From Craterostigma plantagineum (Eukaryota; Streptophyta; Magnoliopsida; Lamiales; Linderniaceae): a DNA stretch of 64,000 nucleotides. The translations under genes were made by a program, and so were the position numbers. Below the pieces are notes generated by a model. It was not told the origin of the DNA, made no database searches, and worked only from the letters and a program-made list of their open reading frames with translations. Positions 11,736 to 24,399 of this stretch are shown one piece after another. Numbering within the stretch: the first letter of the stretch is position 1; every line of letters starts with the position of its first letter. The stretch covers positions 19,221,501 to 19,285,500 of the forward strand of contig JAPQWV010000017.1 of assembly GCA_027422505.1 (NCBI GenBank), written 5' to 3'.

Positions 11736-12200
11736 ATCTCCCCCTTTTTGATGATGACAAGTAATTAATGCCTATCTTAAGCATGTGAGTACACTCGATA
11801 TGAAGCTATTTACGCACGTAGCATGTTTAAGTATCAAAGCATGTGGCATATGATCAGAGCAAATAAATTTATCAAATTTCATAGCATGCTCCCCCTGTCT
11901 AATTGCTAGTATTCTCATGTAAGCACAGAAGCAAAAGTTTAGCAATTACCAGATCATGTCACATGGAATGTCACAAGTTACCACGGAATGTCGCAAGCTA
12001 TCATGGAATGTCTCAAGTTATCACATCATATCAGTTTGCTCCCCCTGCCTATGTGCGGAATTCCTTAATCCTTAACAAATCATCAACTAAAGCACAGAGG
12101 ATTAATACACAAGCATATAAAAGTAAGCAAGCCGATTATATTATATCATTCCAAAAATAGCAAAATAAGGCATTAATTGCCTAGACTTCTCCCCCTTCAG
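11736..12200 (-). promoter_or_regulatory. multiple polypurine tracts of element A
   Basis: On the minus strand, GGGGGAG-type tracts occur at 12188-12200, 12039-12050, 11889-11900 and directly at the LTR edge (11736-11750, AAAAAGGGGGAGAT). Between them, repeats of a CATGGAATGTC-type unit occur (11958-12030). The tract beside the LTR is the likely plus-strand primer. The others match the repeated tracts known from Sireviruses. Confidence 0.75.
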
Positions 12201-12321
12201 CATCAAAAAGGAGGGACTTACCTAAACCTGCAAACCACTTCGACCCTCATACCCAAAAACCAGCGAAAAAAGCAAACAGAACTAATCCTATCAGAGCTAG
12301 GGAATTGCTACGGAACAAGAT

Positions 12322-13733
12322 CTAAGGGCTGGAATCGCTATCGGATGAGGCAGTTGAGGATTCAGCGATATTAAGAGCCGCAGAGATCTCCTTTAGATAC
12401 TTGTTAACCTTTTTGAAGTTTTGTGAGATCTTTCTGAACTTTCTGCGGTTCTCATCCTTAAGCCCCTTGAAGCTTCTTTTCAGCTCAGCTATCGTTCCCT
12501 ACTCGTCATCGCTGTCATTATCCTTCTTCTTCTTAGTCGGACTTTTTGAAGGGGACTTCAGATCCTTTGTCTTGAACCATCCTTTCCGCTCATCAAAGCG
12601 TATACCAACACGCTTGAGTGTGACCATATCTACTGCATGCTTTGCGCTATCTTCCCAGGCCTTCGGCAGAGTGATTCCCTCGAATTCAAGCATGTGCGTA
12701 AGCAGCATTCCATATGGAAGTTCCTTATCAGAGCTCTTAATGGCATGGACCATGTACTTAAGAACAAAATAACCTAGATTGAGCGGCCTATTTTGGCATA
12801 CTAGATAGAGAGTCAGCATGCTCATGTTGTTCATGGTGGTGGAATGGCCTCCGCTGCCAACGCGAGCGCTCCAGAGGGTAAAGTGCAGCACTTTGTAAAG
12901 AAAGAACAGATCAACAGGAAGTTTGTTCAAGGCTTCTCCTTCAGAAAACTTAGGCTTATAAGGGAAATTCCATAGGGCTTTCACACAGTCACGCAGAGGC
13001 ACCTCAGACGTACACCAGTGGACGAAGTCGAAGTAACATAGCCCTTCGTTTTCTACCCCCAGAATCTCATTTACCTTCGCAGCGTTCCATTCAAGTTTCT
13101 TACCGAGCACATAAGGCTGCACAGAGATCTCAGTTCCGTCTTCAACGAAAGTGAGATTGGCGTAGAACAGCTTCACCGCCTCAACGTACACAGACTTGTC
13201 TATCCTCAGAAAGTTTTCCCAGCCGTACTCAGTTAGCCACGTTGCTACTTTGCTCTCAGCCAGCTCATCGAAGTTGACGCTTCTTCCTCGCGCAACACGC
13301 CGCTTCTGAAGTTTCTCGTAAAGTTCCTTGGCGCTCTCAGTCAGGAATTTGATCTCGTCGGTGATCTCCTCCGGATTTTCAGGATTGAACAAGGTCTTCT
13401 CAGAGTGAACCAGTGGGGGAGTTTCGTCTCGAGGAGACTCGATCTGAGCAGAGGCAAATTTTCTGGAGAGGCTGATTTTTCAGGTGGAGCAGAAACTTCA
13501 GGAGAACTGGGTTTCTCAGGGGAAGTAGACGCGGGCTGATCATGGGAAGAGGCAGGAGAAGGTGTGGGAGATTTGATGACCTTGGCTTTCTTCTTCGGTT
13601 TTGTCGGAGATTTCTTAGATTTAGGGCTGCTTGCCGATTTGGAGCGAGTGGCTTTTGGAGAGAGTGGGGATTGGGGTAAGGAACTTTTTCTCTTTTTGTC
13701 AGTCGAAGAACCGGCGCCTTTTGTTTTCACCAT
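12322..13733 (-). pseudogene. third ORF of element A (3' accessory ORF, putative plant transposon protein type)
   Basis: This ORF lies between RNase H and the 3' LTR, the place of the env-like gene in Sireviruses. The N-terminus (13733-13450) is basic and Ser/Pro/Lys-rich (MVKTKGAGSS...). A conserved globular part follows (13392-12530) with FYANL, a W-containing core and YLVCQNRPLN. An acidic-lysine linker (KKKKDNDSDDE) and a C-terminal helix-rich tail ending DSDSSP come last. Two lesions are seen: a frameshift near 13440-13470 and TAG at 12501-12499. The matching frame continues after the TAG to a stop at 12324-12322. Function is unknown; no clear membrane segment is visible. Confidence 0.7.
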
Positions 13734-14208
13734 GGTTGAGATCGGAGAATTGAAGGATGAAATTTTGGAGTGAAGAACTTAGGGTTTGAATGAATGGAGA
13801 AACAAGGTTGAAGCTGTTTATAAAGAGCCGAGTCTGCTTTGGATAAGGATGGAAGGAAGTTACAGAGGGATGTGATCTTGATAAGACGTGTGTCAGATAA
13901 GGAAGAGATTTCAAAAATTTGAATTTAAAAGGAAACTTAGTGAAGAAGGAAACTGCCCGTAATGGAATTTGCTAAGGATAAAAGGATATCTCGCGGAGAT
14001 TAAGGAAGGAAATTAAGATGAAAGATTAAAGAGAATATTGGCTGAAAATAGATTTTGTCATAAATGTCGAAGGAGGTCTAAAAATAATCTCTTCATGAAT
14101 GGAAAGGATTTGAATAAATAATGAAGATAGAATCAGGAATAAAATCGCAGAGATTCTAAAGGATAAGATCAAGGAAATACTAAAGGCTAACACATCTAGT
14201 CACCTTTC

Positions 14209-14526
14209 CTATTTGAGCTCAATAATTCCTAATCGGTCACGGATATCACAGAATCTACTCTCAATAAGGGGTTTCGTGAAGATATCAGCCAACTGATCAT
14301 TGGTTCCTACGAAGTTCACGCTGATATTCCCTTTCTGAACATGATCTCGAATAAAATGATGTTTCACCTCTATATGCTTAGTTCGAGAGTGGTGTACGGG
14401 ATTCTTAGTGATACTAATGGCACTAGTACTATCACAGAAAATAGGAATTTGGTCGTACCTTAAGCCGTAATCACTCAAGGTCTGTTTCATCCAAAGGATT
14501 TGCTGAGAACAGCTTCCTAAGGCCAT
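14209..14526 (-). pseudogene. element A RNase H, C-terminal part
   Basis: Continues RNase H after a frameshift near 14,545. It shows the CDSTSAISI motif, the HHSRTKHIEVKHHFIRD block and QLADIFTKPL, all standard at the end of copia pol. Confidence 0.9.
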
Positions 14527-16343
14527 GTATTCGGCTTCGGTTGTGGATAGGCTACGGCATTTTGTTTCCGACTAGACCAAGTTACAAGGGATTTCCCTAG
14601 TATTTGGCAGGTTCCACTAGTGCTCTTCCTATCTTCCCTAGAACCGGCGTAATCCGCATCCGAGTATCCCATTAATGGAAATTCCTTGGAATTTGGATAC
14701 CATATACCATGATTGATTGTTCCCTTCAAATATCTAAGTATTCGCTTGACTGCCGTCAAGTGAGATTCCCTAGGACTCGATTGATATCTAGAACATAGAC
14801 TAGTAGCAAACATGATATCGGGTCTGCTTGCCGTAAGGTATAGCAAACTTCCGATCATACCTCTATATTTAGTTTGGTCAAAGGGCGTACCTTGTTCATC
14901 ACTATCGATTTTAGCGGTCTGGTGCATAGGAGTGGGAAGTACCTTGGAATCAGCCATTCCGAATTTTTCAAGTAGTTCCTTCGTATACTTCGTTTGAGAT
15001 ATGAATGTTCCCGTATCCAATTGCTTGATTTGCAATCCAAGGAAGTACGTGAGTTCTCCCATTAGGCTCATCTCAAATTCCTGTTGCATAGACTTAGAAA
15101 AATTCTCGCAAAGAGTGATGTCAGTGCTACCAAATATGATATCATCAACATATATCTGCACAAGTAATATGTGATTCCCTTCGCACTTGATAAAAAGAGT
15201 GTTATCTATTGTTCCTGTTATAAATCGCATGTCTAGTAAAAACCTACTCAATCTTTCATACCATGCCCTCGGGGCCTGTTTCAAACCATATAAAGCTTTG
15301 TTTAATTTAAAAACGTGATTTGAAAATTCCTCTTTTTCAAAACCGGGAGGTTGCTCGACAAAAACTTCCTCATTTATAAAACCATTTAAAAATGCACTTT
15401 TTACGTCCATTTGGAAAAGCTTAAATCTTTTAAAAGATGCATATGCAAGTAAAATGCGTATTGACTCAAGCCTAGCTAAGGGTGCAAAGGTTTCTTGAAA
15501 ATCTATACCTTCTTCTTGGGAATAACCTTTGGCGACTAACCTGGCCTTATTTCGTGTTACATTACCGTTTTCATCCAGTTTGTTGCGAAACACCCACTTC
15601 GTGCCTATTATGGACTTATCGCTCGGTCTTTCCACAAGAGTCCACACCTGGCTCTTTTCGAATTGTGCCAGCTCTTCTTCCATGGCAATCACCCACGATT
15701 CATCGTCAAGCGCTTCATTCACTGTCTTGGGTTCCATGGTTGACAACAGCACGTCATGTGATTCCTCAGCAGTATCGTTTCGTGCAGTTGCTCTCGTTTT
15801 GATCCCTGAAGTGATATTCCCTATGACCTGTTCAGTGGGATGGCTGGAAGCATGTTTGAATTTTCTGCGATGTTGTTCGTCTGAAGCTTCAGGTTTCTCT
15901 GACATATCATCTAGTTCCAATGGAATTGCGTTCACCTCTTTGTCAGTAACCTGTATATCTGCAGGAGACACAACTATACCTTCCTCAGTAGCATCTGCGC
16001 TAGGAAATTCATCAAACGTAACATGCACAGATTCTTGAACAGTCTTCTTCCTATTGTTAAACACTCTAAAGGCTTTGGAATGAAGGCTGTAACCTAGGAA
16101 TATCCCTTCATCTACCTTGGAATCGAATTTCCCTCTTTTATCCCTATCATTCAAAATGAAACATTTGCAACCAAATACATGGAAATATCCTATGTTGGGG
16201 GTTCTATCGTTCCAAAGTTCATAGGGAGTTCTCTTAATAATTGGTCTAAGGAAAATCCTATTCGAGACATAACATGCCGTACTAACAGCTTCGGCCCAAA
16301 AATGTTTTGGAGTATTATATTCGCTCAACATAGTCCTAGCCAT
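14517..16343 (-). pseudogene. element A integrase C-terminus, reverse transcriptase and RNase H start
   Basis: In order it has the integrase C-terminal region with the FHVFGCKCF motif, a Ser/Asp/Glu-rich linker, and the copia reverse transcriptase ([32 protein letters not shown], catalytic IYVDD). Then come the RT connection and the RNase H start ([17 protein letters not shown]). The reading frame is lost at NAVA, where element C reads on into LSTTEAEY. It is in frame with the upstream integrase ORF, separated only by one TAA. Confidence 0.93.
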
Positions 16344-16970
16344 TTATTGTAATACTCTATTTTTCCTCTCGACCACTCCGTTCTGTTGGGGCGTAATAGG
16401 GGCTGAAAAATTATGACTATAACCATTCTCATCACAAAAAGATGCAAAGGATTTGCTATCAAATTCTAGACCGTTATCACTCCTAATCTTACGGACTTTC
16501 ATTTCTTTCTCATTTTCTAGCTTCTTAATCAGTGGTGCAAGATTATCTAAAGCCTCACTTTTGTGCGCAAGAAATAAGACCCATGTGTACCTAGTATAGT
16601 CGTCTACAATCACAAAGGCATATCGTTTACCTTTTAATGACATAACCTGTACCGGACCAAAAAGGTCAAGATGCAGCAGTTCCAGTGGTCTGGACGTAGA
16701 GATCACATTCTTAGGCTTAAAGGACGTCTTGGTCTGTTTCCCCATTTGGCATGCTTTACAGATTCTGTCCTTGGTGGCTTTCATATCTGGAATACCTCTC
16801 ACCAACTCATTGCATGATATGTGAGACATTAGTTCCATGTTAGCGTGTCCCAGACGTCTATGCCATAACCATGTGATATCCTGCGTAACTGCTAGACACT
16901 TGACGTTTTGGTTAACAATATCATCAAGAGTGATGCAGTAAGTATTACCATGCCTAGATGCACTAAACAC
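16344..16970 (-). pseudogene. element A GAG-pre-integrase and integrase core, ended by nonsense TAA
   Basis: WHRRLGHANMELM and the C-x2-C zinc region (CKACQMGK) are followed by the DDE core: D in LDLFGPV, D in IRSDNGLEF and E in NGVVERKNR. It stops at TAA 16346-16344, where element C has GAA in the same context (VLQ-E-MARTM). The stop is therefore a point mutation, not the natural end. Confidence 0.92.
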
Positions 16971-17014
16971 AATCTCATCATTCTTTTTAACAAGGCATTT
17001 ATCTTTGGCGAAAA

Positions 17015-17278
17015 CTACGGTATGTCCATCATCACATAAAAATTATGTTCTAAGTTCCTAACGAACCGAACGTTATCTATGGTGATATTTAAGTTGTTAC
17101 CAACAGTACCAACTCCCACGATTTTGGCTTTTGCGTCGTTGGCGTATGAAACGTATCCTCCATCTACCGCCTTCAACGACACAAAATTGCCTATATCACC
17201 TGTCATGTGGCGGGAGCACCCGCTGTCGAGGTACCACTTACTTTTCTTACTGGAATTCTTCCTTCGTGGCTGTAGCAA
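17015..17278 (-). pseudogene. element A aspartic protease
   Basis: The catalytic motif WYLDSGCSRHMTGD is present, with a GVGTVG glycine-rich loop later. The protein is out of frame with both gag and integrase. The LLSISQL-type segment normally joining it to integrase is shortened (EHNFYVMM), so a small deletion is likely near 17,030. Confidence 0.88.
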
Positions 17279-17392
17279 GAATTACTACTCTGAGGTACCC
17301 AATTTCTGTTGGGTCCTAACATGTTAGCGGGAAAATAACTTCTGTTAACATACGAGATATCATTCTGCACAGTAGGTGATCTCCTGTTACAA

Positions 17393-19018
17393 TCAGACAC
17401 GACAGGGGCAAGGTAACTTCTTAGGTCTCCAGACATACTTAGCTTTATCAAACTTCTTTAAGGGACAGTTGTATGCATAGTGACCATTTCTACCAAAACA
17501 GAAACATTTAAACTTAGACACGGAGGATTTAGCAGGCTTCACTTCGGTGGAATAACCTAGGCCTATCTTATCAATATTGCTAGAAATGTTTAACATCATG
17601 TCTAGGTTCTGTGTACCCTCAAGAAGGCTATAAACCTTCTGTTTTTCCCTTTCTAAAGAATTTCTGAGTTCTACAATGTCTCTGGATAAGTCACTGTTTT
17701 TCTTCTCTATTTTCTCACAGTCACAGGGAATTCCCTCTTTCTTCGCAGTAACTAACTCTTCTTTCAAACGTGAGATTTCTAGAACAGCCTCATGTTTTTC
17801 CTTAGCTAGTTCATCTCGCTGCCTTATTAATTCCTTATTCAAGGAATCTAGTGACTTAATCTTTCTCTCCGTTTTTTGAAGTAACCTACACAGATCTTCC
17901 TTACTTTCTTCTATATCAGAAACAGATGAGTCACTTTCATAGCCATATAAATTGTTTAGGATATGGATTTTCTCAATGGAGGAAGAACAAGATACCTGAT
18001 CCTCGTCAGCCATGTAAGCGTGATCCTCGTCCTCACTTTGTTCCAGTTCAGAGTCATTTGATTCCGTCACCATAGCCTTCTGCTTCCTTGGTTTCTCATT
18101 GCTAGTTGCGGGGCATTCATGTGCATAGTGGCCTGGTTTGTTGCATCGGAAACACTGAACTTTCTTCCCAGACGCGGATATTCCCTTGTTCTTGTTCTGG
18201 AATTTGTTGAAGTTTCCTTTGAATTTCTTTTTCTGCTGGAACCTTTCAATTCTTTTTGTAAGCATGGCCAGATCGTTCGTTAGGTCCTTTTCTTCGTCGT
18301 CAGAATCAGATTCTTCTTGGTTGGATTTGAATGCAATGGACTTCTGGTTCTTATTCTGAGACTTCTCATTCATTGATGTTTGAATCATCTCATAGGATAT
18401 AAGAGATCCAATCAGCTCGGAGATGCTAAGTACTTCTAGATCCTTTGCTTCGTAGATGGCAGTAACCTTGGCATTCCATTCTCGTGGCAGTGATCTCAGT
18501 ATCTTTCTTACTTGTTCACTGTCGGGAACTTTCTTGCCGAGAGAGAACATCTGGTTGATGATTCCCATGAATCTGGCGTACATCTGGCTTATGTTTTCGT
18601 CAGATTCCATTGAGAACAGTTCATACTGGTGAGTGAGTAGAGCCAGTCTTTCTTGCACGAGTCGTTGGGTTCCTTCATGAGTGACTTGGAGCATATCCCA
18701 CATGGCCTTCGCTGATGAGCAAGAACTCACCCGAATGTATTCTTCACGTGTGAGTGCGCATGCGAGCATGTTTTTCGCCTTTGCGTTTCGCGTGATTCCC
18801 CTTTTGTCATCAACAGTGTAATCTTTTGTGTCCTTTGGAGTTCCATCGGATTTCGCAGCTGTGTACGGTCCGTCGATGATTGTCTCCCAAAGCTCGTAGT
18901 CGACAGCGATCAAAAATTCGATCATACGATTTTTCCATACCGCGTAGTTCGTACCGTCGAAGAGAGGAGGCCTGGAGTGGGATTGACCCTCTGCAAAAAT
19001 ATCACTCGAAAAAGCCAT
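17393..19018 (-). pseudogene. element A Gag
   Basis: A 541-residue Gag. The N-terminal region has PPLFDGTNYAVWKNRM, followed by a retrotransposon Gag/UBN2-type domain. A first zinc knuckle, CFRCNKPGHYAHEC, comes next, and then a long Glu/Lys coiled-coil (about 360-470). A second CCHC-like box near the C-terminus reads CFCFGRNGHYAYNC, where the second cysteine of C-x2-C has become F. The frame breaks at about 17,400 before protease. Two knuckles and a coiled coil fit Sirevirus Gag. Confidence 0.9.
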
Positions 19019-19061
19019 TAGATCTTAACTCAGGCGTGTTAGGCCTTTCGTTGAGTAACCC

Positions 19062-19073
19062 GCTCTGATACCA
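19062..19073 (-). promoter_or_regulatory. primer-binding site of element A
   Basis: TGGTATCAGAGC on the minus strand, two bases inside the 5' LTR, is complementary to the 3' end of plant initiator tRNA-Met. Confidence 0.93.
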
Positions 19074-19075
19074 AA

Positions 19076-20552
19076 TGAAGTGTAAAATATGCCTAAGAGG
19101 GGGGGGTGAATTAGGCTATATAAAAAAATGGCTTATTCTTCTTTGAAAAATACTTTTCTTTAAGAAGATATTTCAGAGTGTGTTATTTCCCTGAATTCAG
19201 TATGAGTATCGATGTTATCTCCCTAACCCTGTTTCAAAATATCACGTTAATTTCAGAAATGATTGCTACGATATCACCTAGATATTAGAGCGTGTCTCGG
19301 GTTTGTCTCACATTAAAGTAAATAGCAGAAAGTAGAGTGAGACGAGATTTTTATACAGGTTATATCCCCAACTGGGGTTTAATCCTGTCATTGGGGTGTG
19401 ATCTCCCCAAGAGTTCCAATCAATCACTAGGTAATACCGGTTACACTATGATTGACCTGCTCACAAACAAAGCACTATGGATACTAGACCTCGTTCTAGG
19501 CTGACGCACGCCAAGTTTCGATCCACGTCGTTTACCCAGGAAACCTATTCCCCGACTGGATGCAGCTTGCTACCGAAGGGCCACCGAATCCACAAAATTC
19601 GTCCCTTCACGTGCGTAAGACTCCACTCGTGCTCCTTTGTGCGCTCACACGTCCGAAGACAAAGGTTTAGGGTTTTGGAGTTTCTAGGGATCGCTCAAAA
19701 GAGTACAGATTCGCAAATTAAGCTCAACCACAAACTACGAATGAATCGCAAATTAACGCTCAATCACTCAAAGGTATTCGACAGCTTGTGTGTTCGTTGT
19801 TGTACTCTTCGCATGAAGTGTTCTCTTCTATATAGAACCACGAATAGCTTGTCCACTTCACAAGGAAAGTTAAGCACAGAATATACAAGATAAAGCTCAC
19901 TAATCACGTGCATTAACTCAAACAATCATGCCAAGAATAAACCAATTAAGTTCAACGGTCATGCATGATCACTTACCATAAATACTACTGATTTTCTTTC
20001 ATTCCAGGGTAATCTCATCCGTTAGTCAGCACATTCCATATATAGAATCAATCAGTACATTTCACACATAATCAGAATATCTTTTCCATATATAGCTTAA
20101 TCATATCCGGGCGATCACAGTGATATACTTTCCTAAAATATCCAAATCTCGTGTACAGCTCATATATCACTTAACACAATATATCTTCCATATATAGCTC
20201 AATCAAATTAGCATGATCTCAGACGATATTCTTTCCTTGTATAACTCAATCATGCGTACAATCCACATACCACTTATCAGAACATATTTTCCATATATAG
20301 CACGCAGTGATATTCCATTCAAACGTGAACGTTCAAACCAGGTGATCACGTCAATATTCCAGTTAAGCATAAAATCACTCAAATTCGATTTTCTTAACAT
20401 TTAAAACATATTCAAGCGCTTAATCGAATATTTTCACATACTTAAACATCACATAACATGCATATCGAGTTTTCTAATTTTTACCCCCCAATTTACATAA
20501 TTACTTGGAATAATCAAAACTCTCATAACTGTTTGGACCAAAAAGGTCTACA
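19076..20552 (-). repeat. 5' LTR of element A
   Basis: Nearly identical to 10256-11735. The TATA-like CTATATAG lies at about 19828. It carries the promoter for element A transcription toward lower coordinates. Confidence 0.92.
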
Positions 20553-22859
20553 ATTATGCATGTAGTTATTATAGTATCGATGATATAAATGAGAGCAAGG
20601 TTTAGAGGGCCCTGCAATTCCGGCTAAGAGCCTTATCAGTGTGGTATGTCTTCGCGTGTTTGCATGGAGCTGTCTTCTAGGTCCCCTGGACCTTCGCATG
20701 TCAGCGCAGAGATTGACGTTTTTGCCTTCAACCATGAGGCGGGATCATAACATGTCATATGGAACTGCCTTTCTCGTCCTGGAAAATCAAATCAAGTCGT
20801 TAGCCAACTTATACTTATTGAATCTTAGGACCTCTATGGGGGATCATGTCCCGGATGTTGGCGGAGCTCCTGCCGTCAGGTGGGGCTGTGACCCCTTCAA
20901 TTTCTCCCGTGGTCCACCATTAGCTTTCTCCCAGAACCTCCCTTGGGGTTTGAATCCGATGTCCGTGATTATGGCAGGACAGAGATAGTCCGCCCTTATC
21001 ATTGTCCTCGTCAGGGACTTATATCCCACATGCTATCCTGCACATCCCTTCTTGCCTTTTGATTAAGTGCTCTTCAGGACCTTCGGGACAGAGTCCTCTA
21101 ATTGTCGTCTCCTTCCATGCTTCCCACAATTTCCCTACCTCCCTCTCTTCTTTCGTGAAATTGGCGATGCCATCCTCTCTGATGATCAAAACCGGACTCG
21201 TCGTTTTGGCCAAGTAGTCAACTCTACGACTTTTCTTCCATTGACGTCCCATGTTCTGTTTCCTATCGGGCTAATGACAAGGACCTCCGTTCCAGATCTA
21301 TGGGAGGTCATAGATCGTATGTATGCCCCTCCCATTGCTGCTTATGTGGTCCTTTGGTGATTTCAAGCACAACATTGAAGAGGATCTGAGTTTTTTGGGG
21401 GGCCGTCTGTTGTTTGAATTCCCCGTTGCACTCCCCTGGCTTGATGGTGCATTTCACCATTCTCCCGGATAGATCTGACTGACTTATCGTCTGGTTTCAT
21501 CCTCCGATAGCACCTTGCTTCATAAAGTAGGTCGGCTTGGGGAGGGCCCTTCTTTCCTTAGTAAGACGGAGCTAATGCTTCCATGGAGAAATATGGCGCC
21601 CGCTTGTTCCCTATTAGATGTTTTGCTGGGAGAGGTATATTGTGGAGGTGCTTCTTTAATTCTTCAAAGGCCTTCCTACTGGCCTCTGGAGCTCCCAGAT
21701 CCCCTGGTAGGCGTCTATGGCGCTGGGGACTTCACACCCGGAGGTGGAGTCCCCCAGTTGATTCACTCAGGGTGATGGAGAATAACCCCTAGGACACTCT
21801 TGCTCAGGTCCCTACTTGGAAAAGCTTGTCTACTTCCTCCTTTAGAATCTGGGCTCTTTCAGCCCCGCACGGTCGGAGCTTCTATTTGATGGATCGTCTT
21901 CTTGGTATGATGATGTGCGGTGATATCCGAGCAAACTTCAGTCATATGCTTTGGAGAAAATGCGAACAGGTCCGCATTTTTTGTAGACATCCCCCCAGCT
22001 CCTTGTCGGGATCTTGTTGTGAGCTAGAGGGCCCCTTTCTTTTTATCTCACTCCTCTGATCTCTCATTTTCTGTACAATGTCTTCTTTTTGTTGCTGCCT
22101 TAGCGTCATTTGGATCGCATCGTCAGGAGCTTCGTCAACTTCTCCGTCATTGGATGGGCTCTATCTCCATTTCCTTTAAGCGTAGTGATTCCTTCCATTG
22201 GTTGTATCTCCGGCGGTCGGACTTCCCTTGTCCACGGCATCGTTATGTGGTCGGGCCATATGTGTTCCATCTCCTGGGATAAATCGAACTTCGGCCGACG
22301 CGTCCTTGTGCGTCTCATAAATCCCCTTGCATTTGGATCTCTTATAGCATGAGTTTAGAGCTCTTGGGCTCTGGTCGGGATCTTCTTTATTTGGTCTTCC
22401 CTTCATGATGAGAGTAGGGCTCTGGGGAGAACGGACGTGGCGTAATTTGGAGGAAGTGGGGGTTGTCTGCCCTCATTAGGCACAGATCCCCCTACTTTTT
22501 TCGGTGAGTTTGGGGTCATATTTGCCATCGTGGGTCCCGCTTGGGTAAGTCTAGTATCTCCTTCTTCAAATGATGACTATTGTTCTAATGAAAATACCAG
22601 GATCTATGGAGCTTGAGACCTTTGCCTGCTTAGGTGTGCGATTTTGGGCTCTGTTGGAGGTTAGGATCCACCTTGCCCGGAGCTCCTATCATGCTTCAAA
22701 TCATGCTTGCTATCGTGATTGCCACCACTTTAAGGTGTTTCGTCATGACGAGCCAGTTGATCATATCCTTCAAATAACAACAATTATTAGTGCAGCGCAT
22801 ATATTTATCATGATAAAATAATATATAATAGAGAAGAGCCTTAAGTGCGGGATGTCTCC
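20553..22859. other. element B interior, right of nested A: no recognisable gene
   Basis: Both strands have many short open frames, such as 21,019-21,252 minus and 22,176-22,406 minus. Neither shows a domain I can name. It is part of the non-coding interior of element B. Confidence 0.5.
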
Positions 22860-24399
22860 CACGGATTTTCATGTGCCCACGTGGAATGGGGCTTCTGTCT
22901 CTCGTGGATCTTCAGCTGTCAGCTTGGAGCTTGGGCTTGTAACTCCCTCGTATCGTTGGACCTCAGCATGGAGCATGACTTCTAGGTCCCCACGGAACTC
23001 CGTGTGCTAGGTGAGGAGCTTGGCTTGTATCTCCTGCGGCTCTTCAGATGTCGGTGTGGAGTCGGACTTCTTTGCAAACACGGAGTTGGTTTTCGTAAAC
23101 CTCAGTGGGTCTCCGCCAAGGAGTTGAGTTTTACGGATCAACTTGGAGCTTGGCTCTTAGATTCCAAATATAGGAGTTCAGGCTTTCATGGAGCTAGGCT
23201 TTTCAAGACTTCGGCTGGCGCGGAGCTAGACTTTTTGGTCTTCTGCCAGCGCGGAACTGGGAGGTCCTGCACGCGGAGCGGGTCTTCTTGCCAGCATGGA
23301 ACTGGGCTTTTAGGTCCCAAGGGGGTGCTTGGATCTTTAGCGGGGAGCTGGACTCTTAGGTTCCGAAGGCGGAGCTCCTAGTTCGCTCCAGCGCCAAGCT
23401 GGGGTTTTACTTCGTACATATTTCGACACTCTAGACGATGTCTTCCTGGCCTGTTTAGAATATACTCCTTTAGGACTTCCCACTATAATGGGAATGGGGG
23501 CCCTAGGCAATGGCGGAGTTCCTTTGTTTGAAGGTGGTGGAGATGATTTGTCCTGCTTCGAGGTAGATCCTCTGGATTTTGCTTTGGGACCTGAACGGAA
23601 CTTTGGCAGCAAACTCCTTTGAGGCGACTGTGCGGACGAGCCTCGAGGGCCTTATTAACGTGGGGTGTCTCCCGGCTTGGTCAGGATCTCCTTGGTGTTG
23701 TTTCATGACGATATGAGGTTCTGCGAGATCCCAAGGGGAGATCCCAACAGCTCCCAATCCCAAGGTTGAGGTGGTCTTCCATGGAAGTGTTAGGGGGCTC
23801 TTGGGACAGCGAGCTCCCATCGTGGGAGCCATTAGTTGGTGCGCTCATTTGTTGTGGAGAAGATGGTGGTGGGCATTCCCAAGGTCGTAATGTTGGACCT
23901 GCTGATGTATGCGCGAAGGTCCCTTTTCTCCTTCTGAGTGGAATTGGGAACTAGCTACAACAGCTGTTGAACTGTCTTGATTTGTGGGCGAAAAGGATCT
24001 TCTCACAGAAGCATCTCGGATCTTTTATGGAGCTGATATAGTAGGTCCCTAACAGAAGGACCGGTTTCTTGCCCTTATAGTGGAGCTGGTTTGGAGGTCC
24101 TCAAAAGCGAACCTTCGTATGCAAAACGGTGCATGGGGTTTGTACATTTGGACTCACGGCTTGCGTCTCTATTTCCAGCGGAGCTGGTCTTCACAAATCC
24201 CCTTTGGTGGTTTTCTTATACCAATGGAGAGCTATAGTCATAGGTCCCAATCCAGCAGGTGGATCTTTCGTGCGTCACATGGGGTCGAGTGGTTCATCTC
24301 GCCCTTCCTTTGTTTCTAGTGTGGAGCTGGTCCCCGAAGATCCCCATTGGATGATTAAGTCTTCTCATGCCAGCGAGGAGCTGCGCTTGTAGGTCGCGA
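22860..24399. repeat. decayed outer part of the element B tandem array
   Basis: GGAGCTTGGGCTT, GCGGAGCTGGGCTTTTAGGT and GGAGCTTCGGGTCTTC-like words recur irregularly, becoming more regular to the right. This suggests divergent older repeats at the edge of the homogeneous array. Confidence 0.65.

Larger units (their letters stand above)
10256..20552 (-). mobile_element. element A: Sirevirus-like Ty1/copia retrotransposon nested in B
   Basis: Long LTRs of 1.48 kb (10256-11735 and 19076-20552) end in TG...CA in element orientation. Gag, protease, integrase, reverse transcriptase and RNase H run in copia order on the minus strand, followed by a third ORF before the 3' LTR. Several polypurine-like tracts lie upstream of the 3' LTR. 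Together with the LTR length and the tRNA-Met primer site this fits the Sirevirus lineage (inference). The LTRs differ at about nine sites by eye (0.6%), so the insertion is recent. ATTAT occurs at both outer borders, overlapping the first LTR base on the left. Confidence 0.88.
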
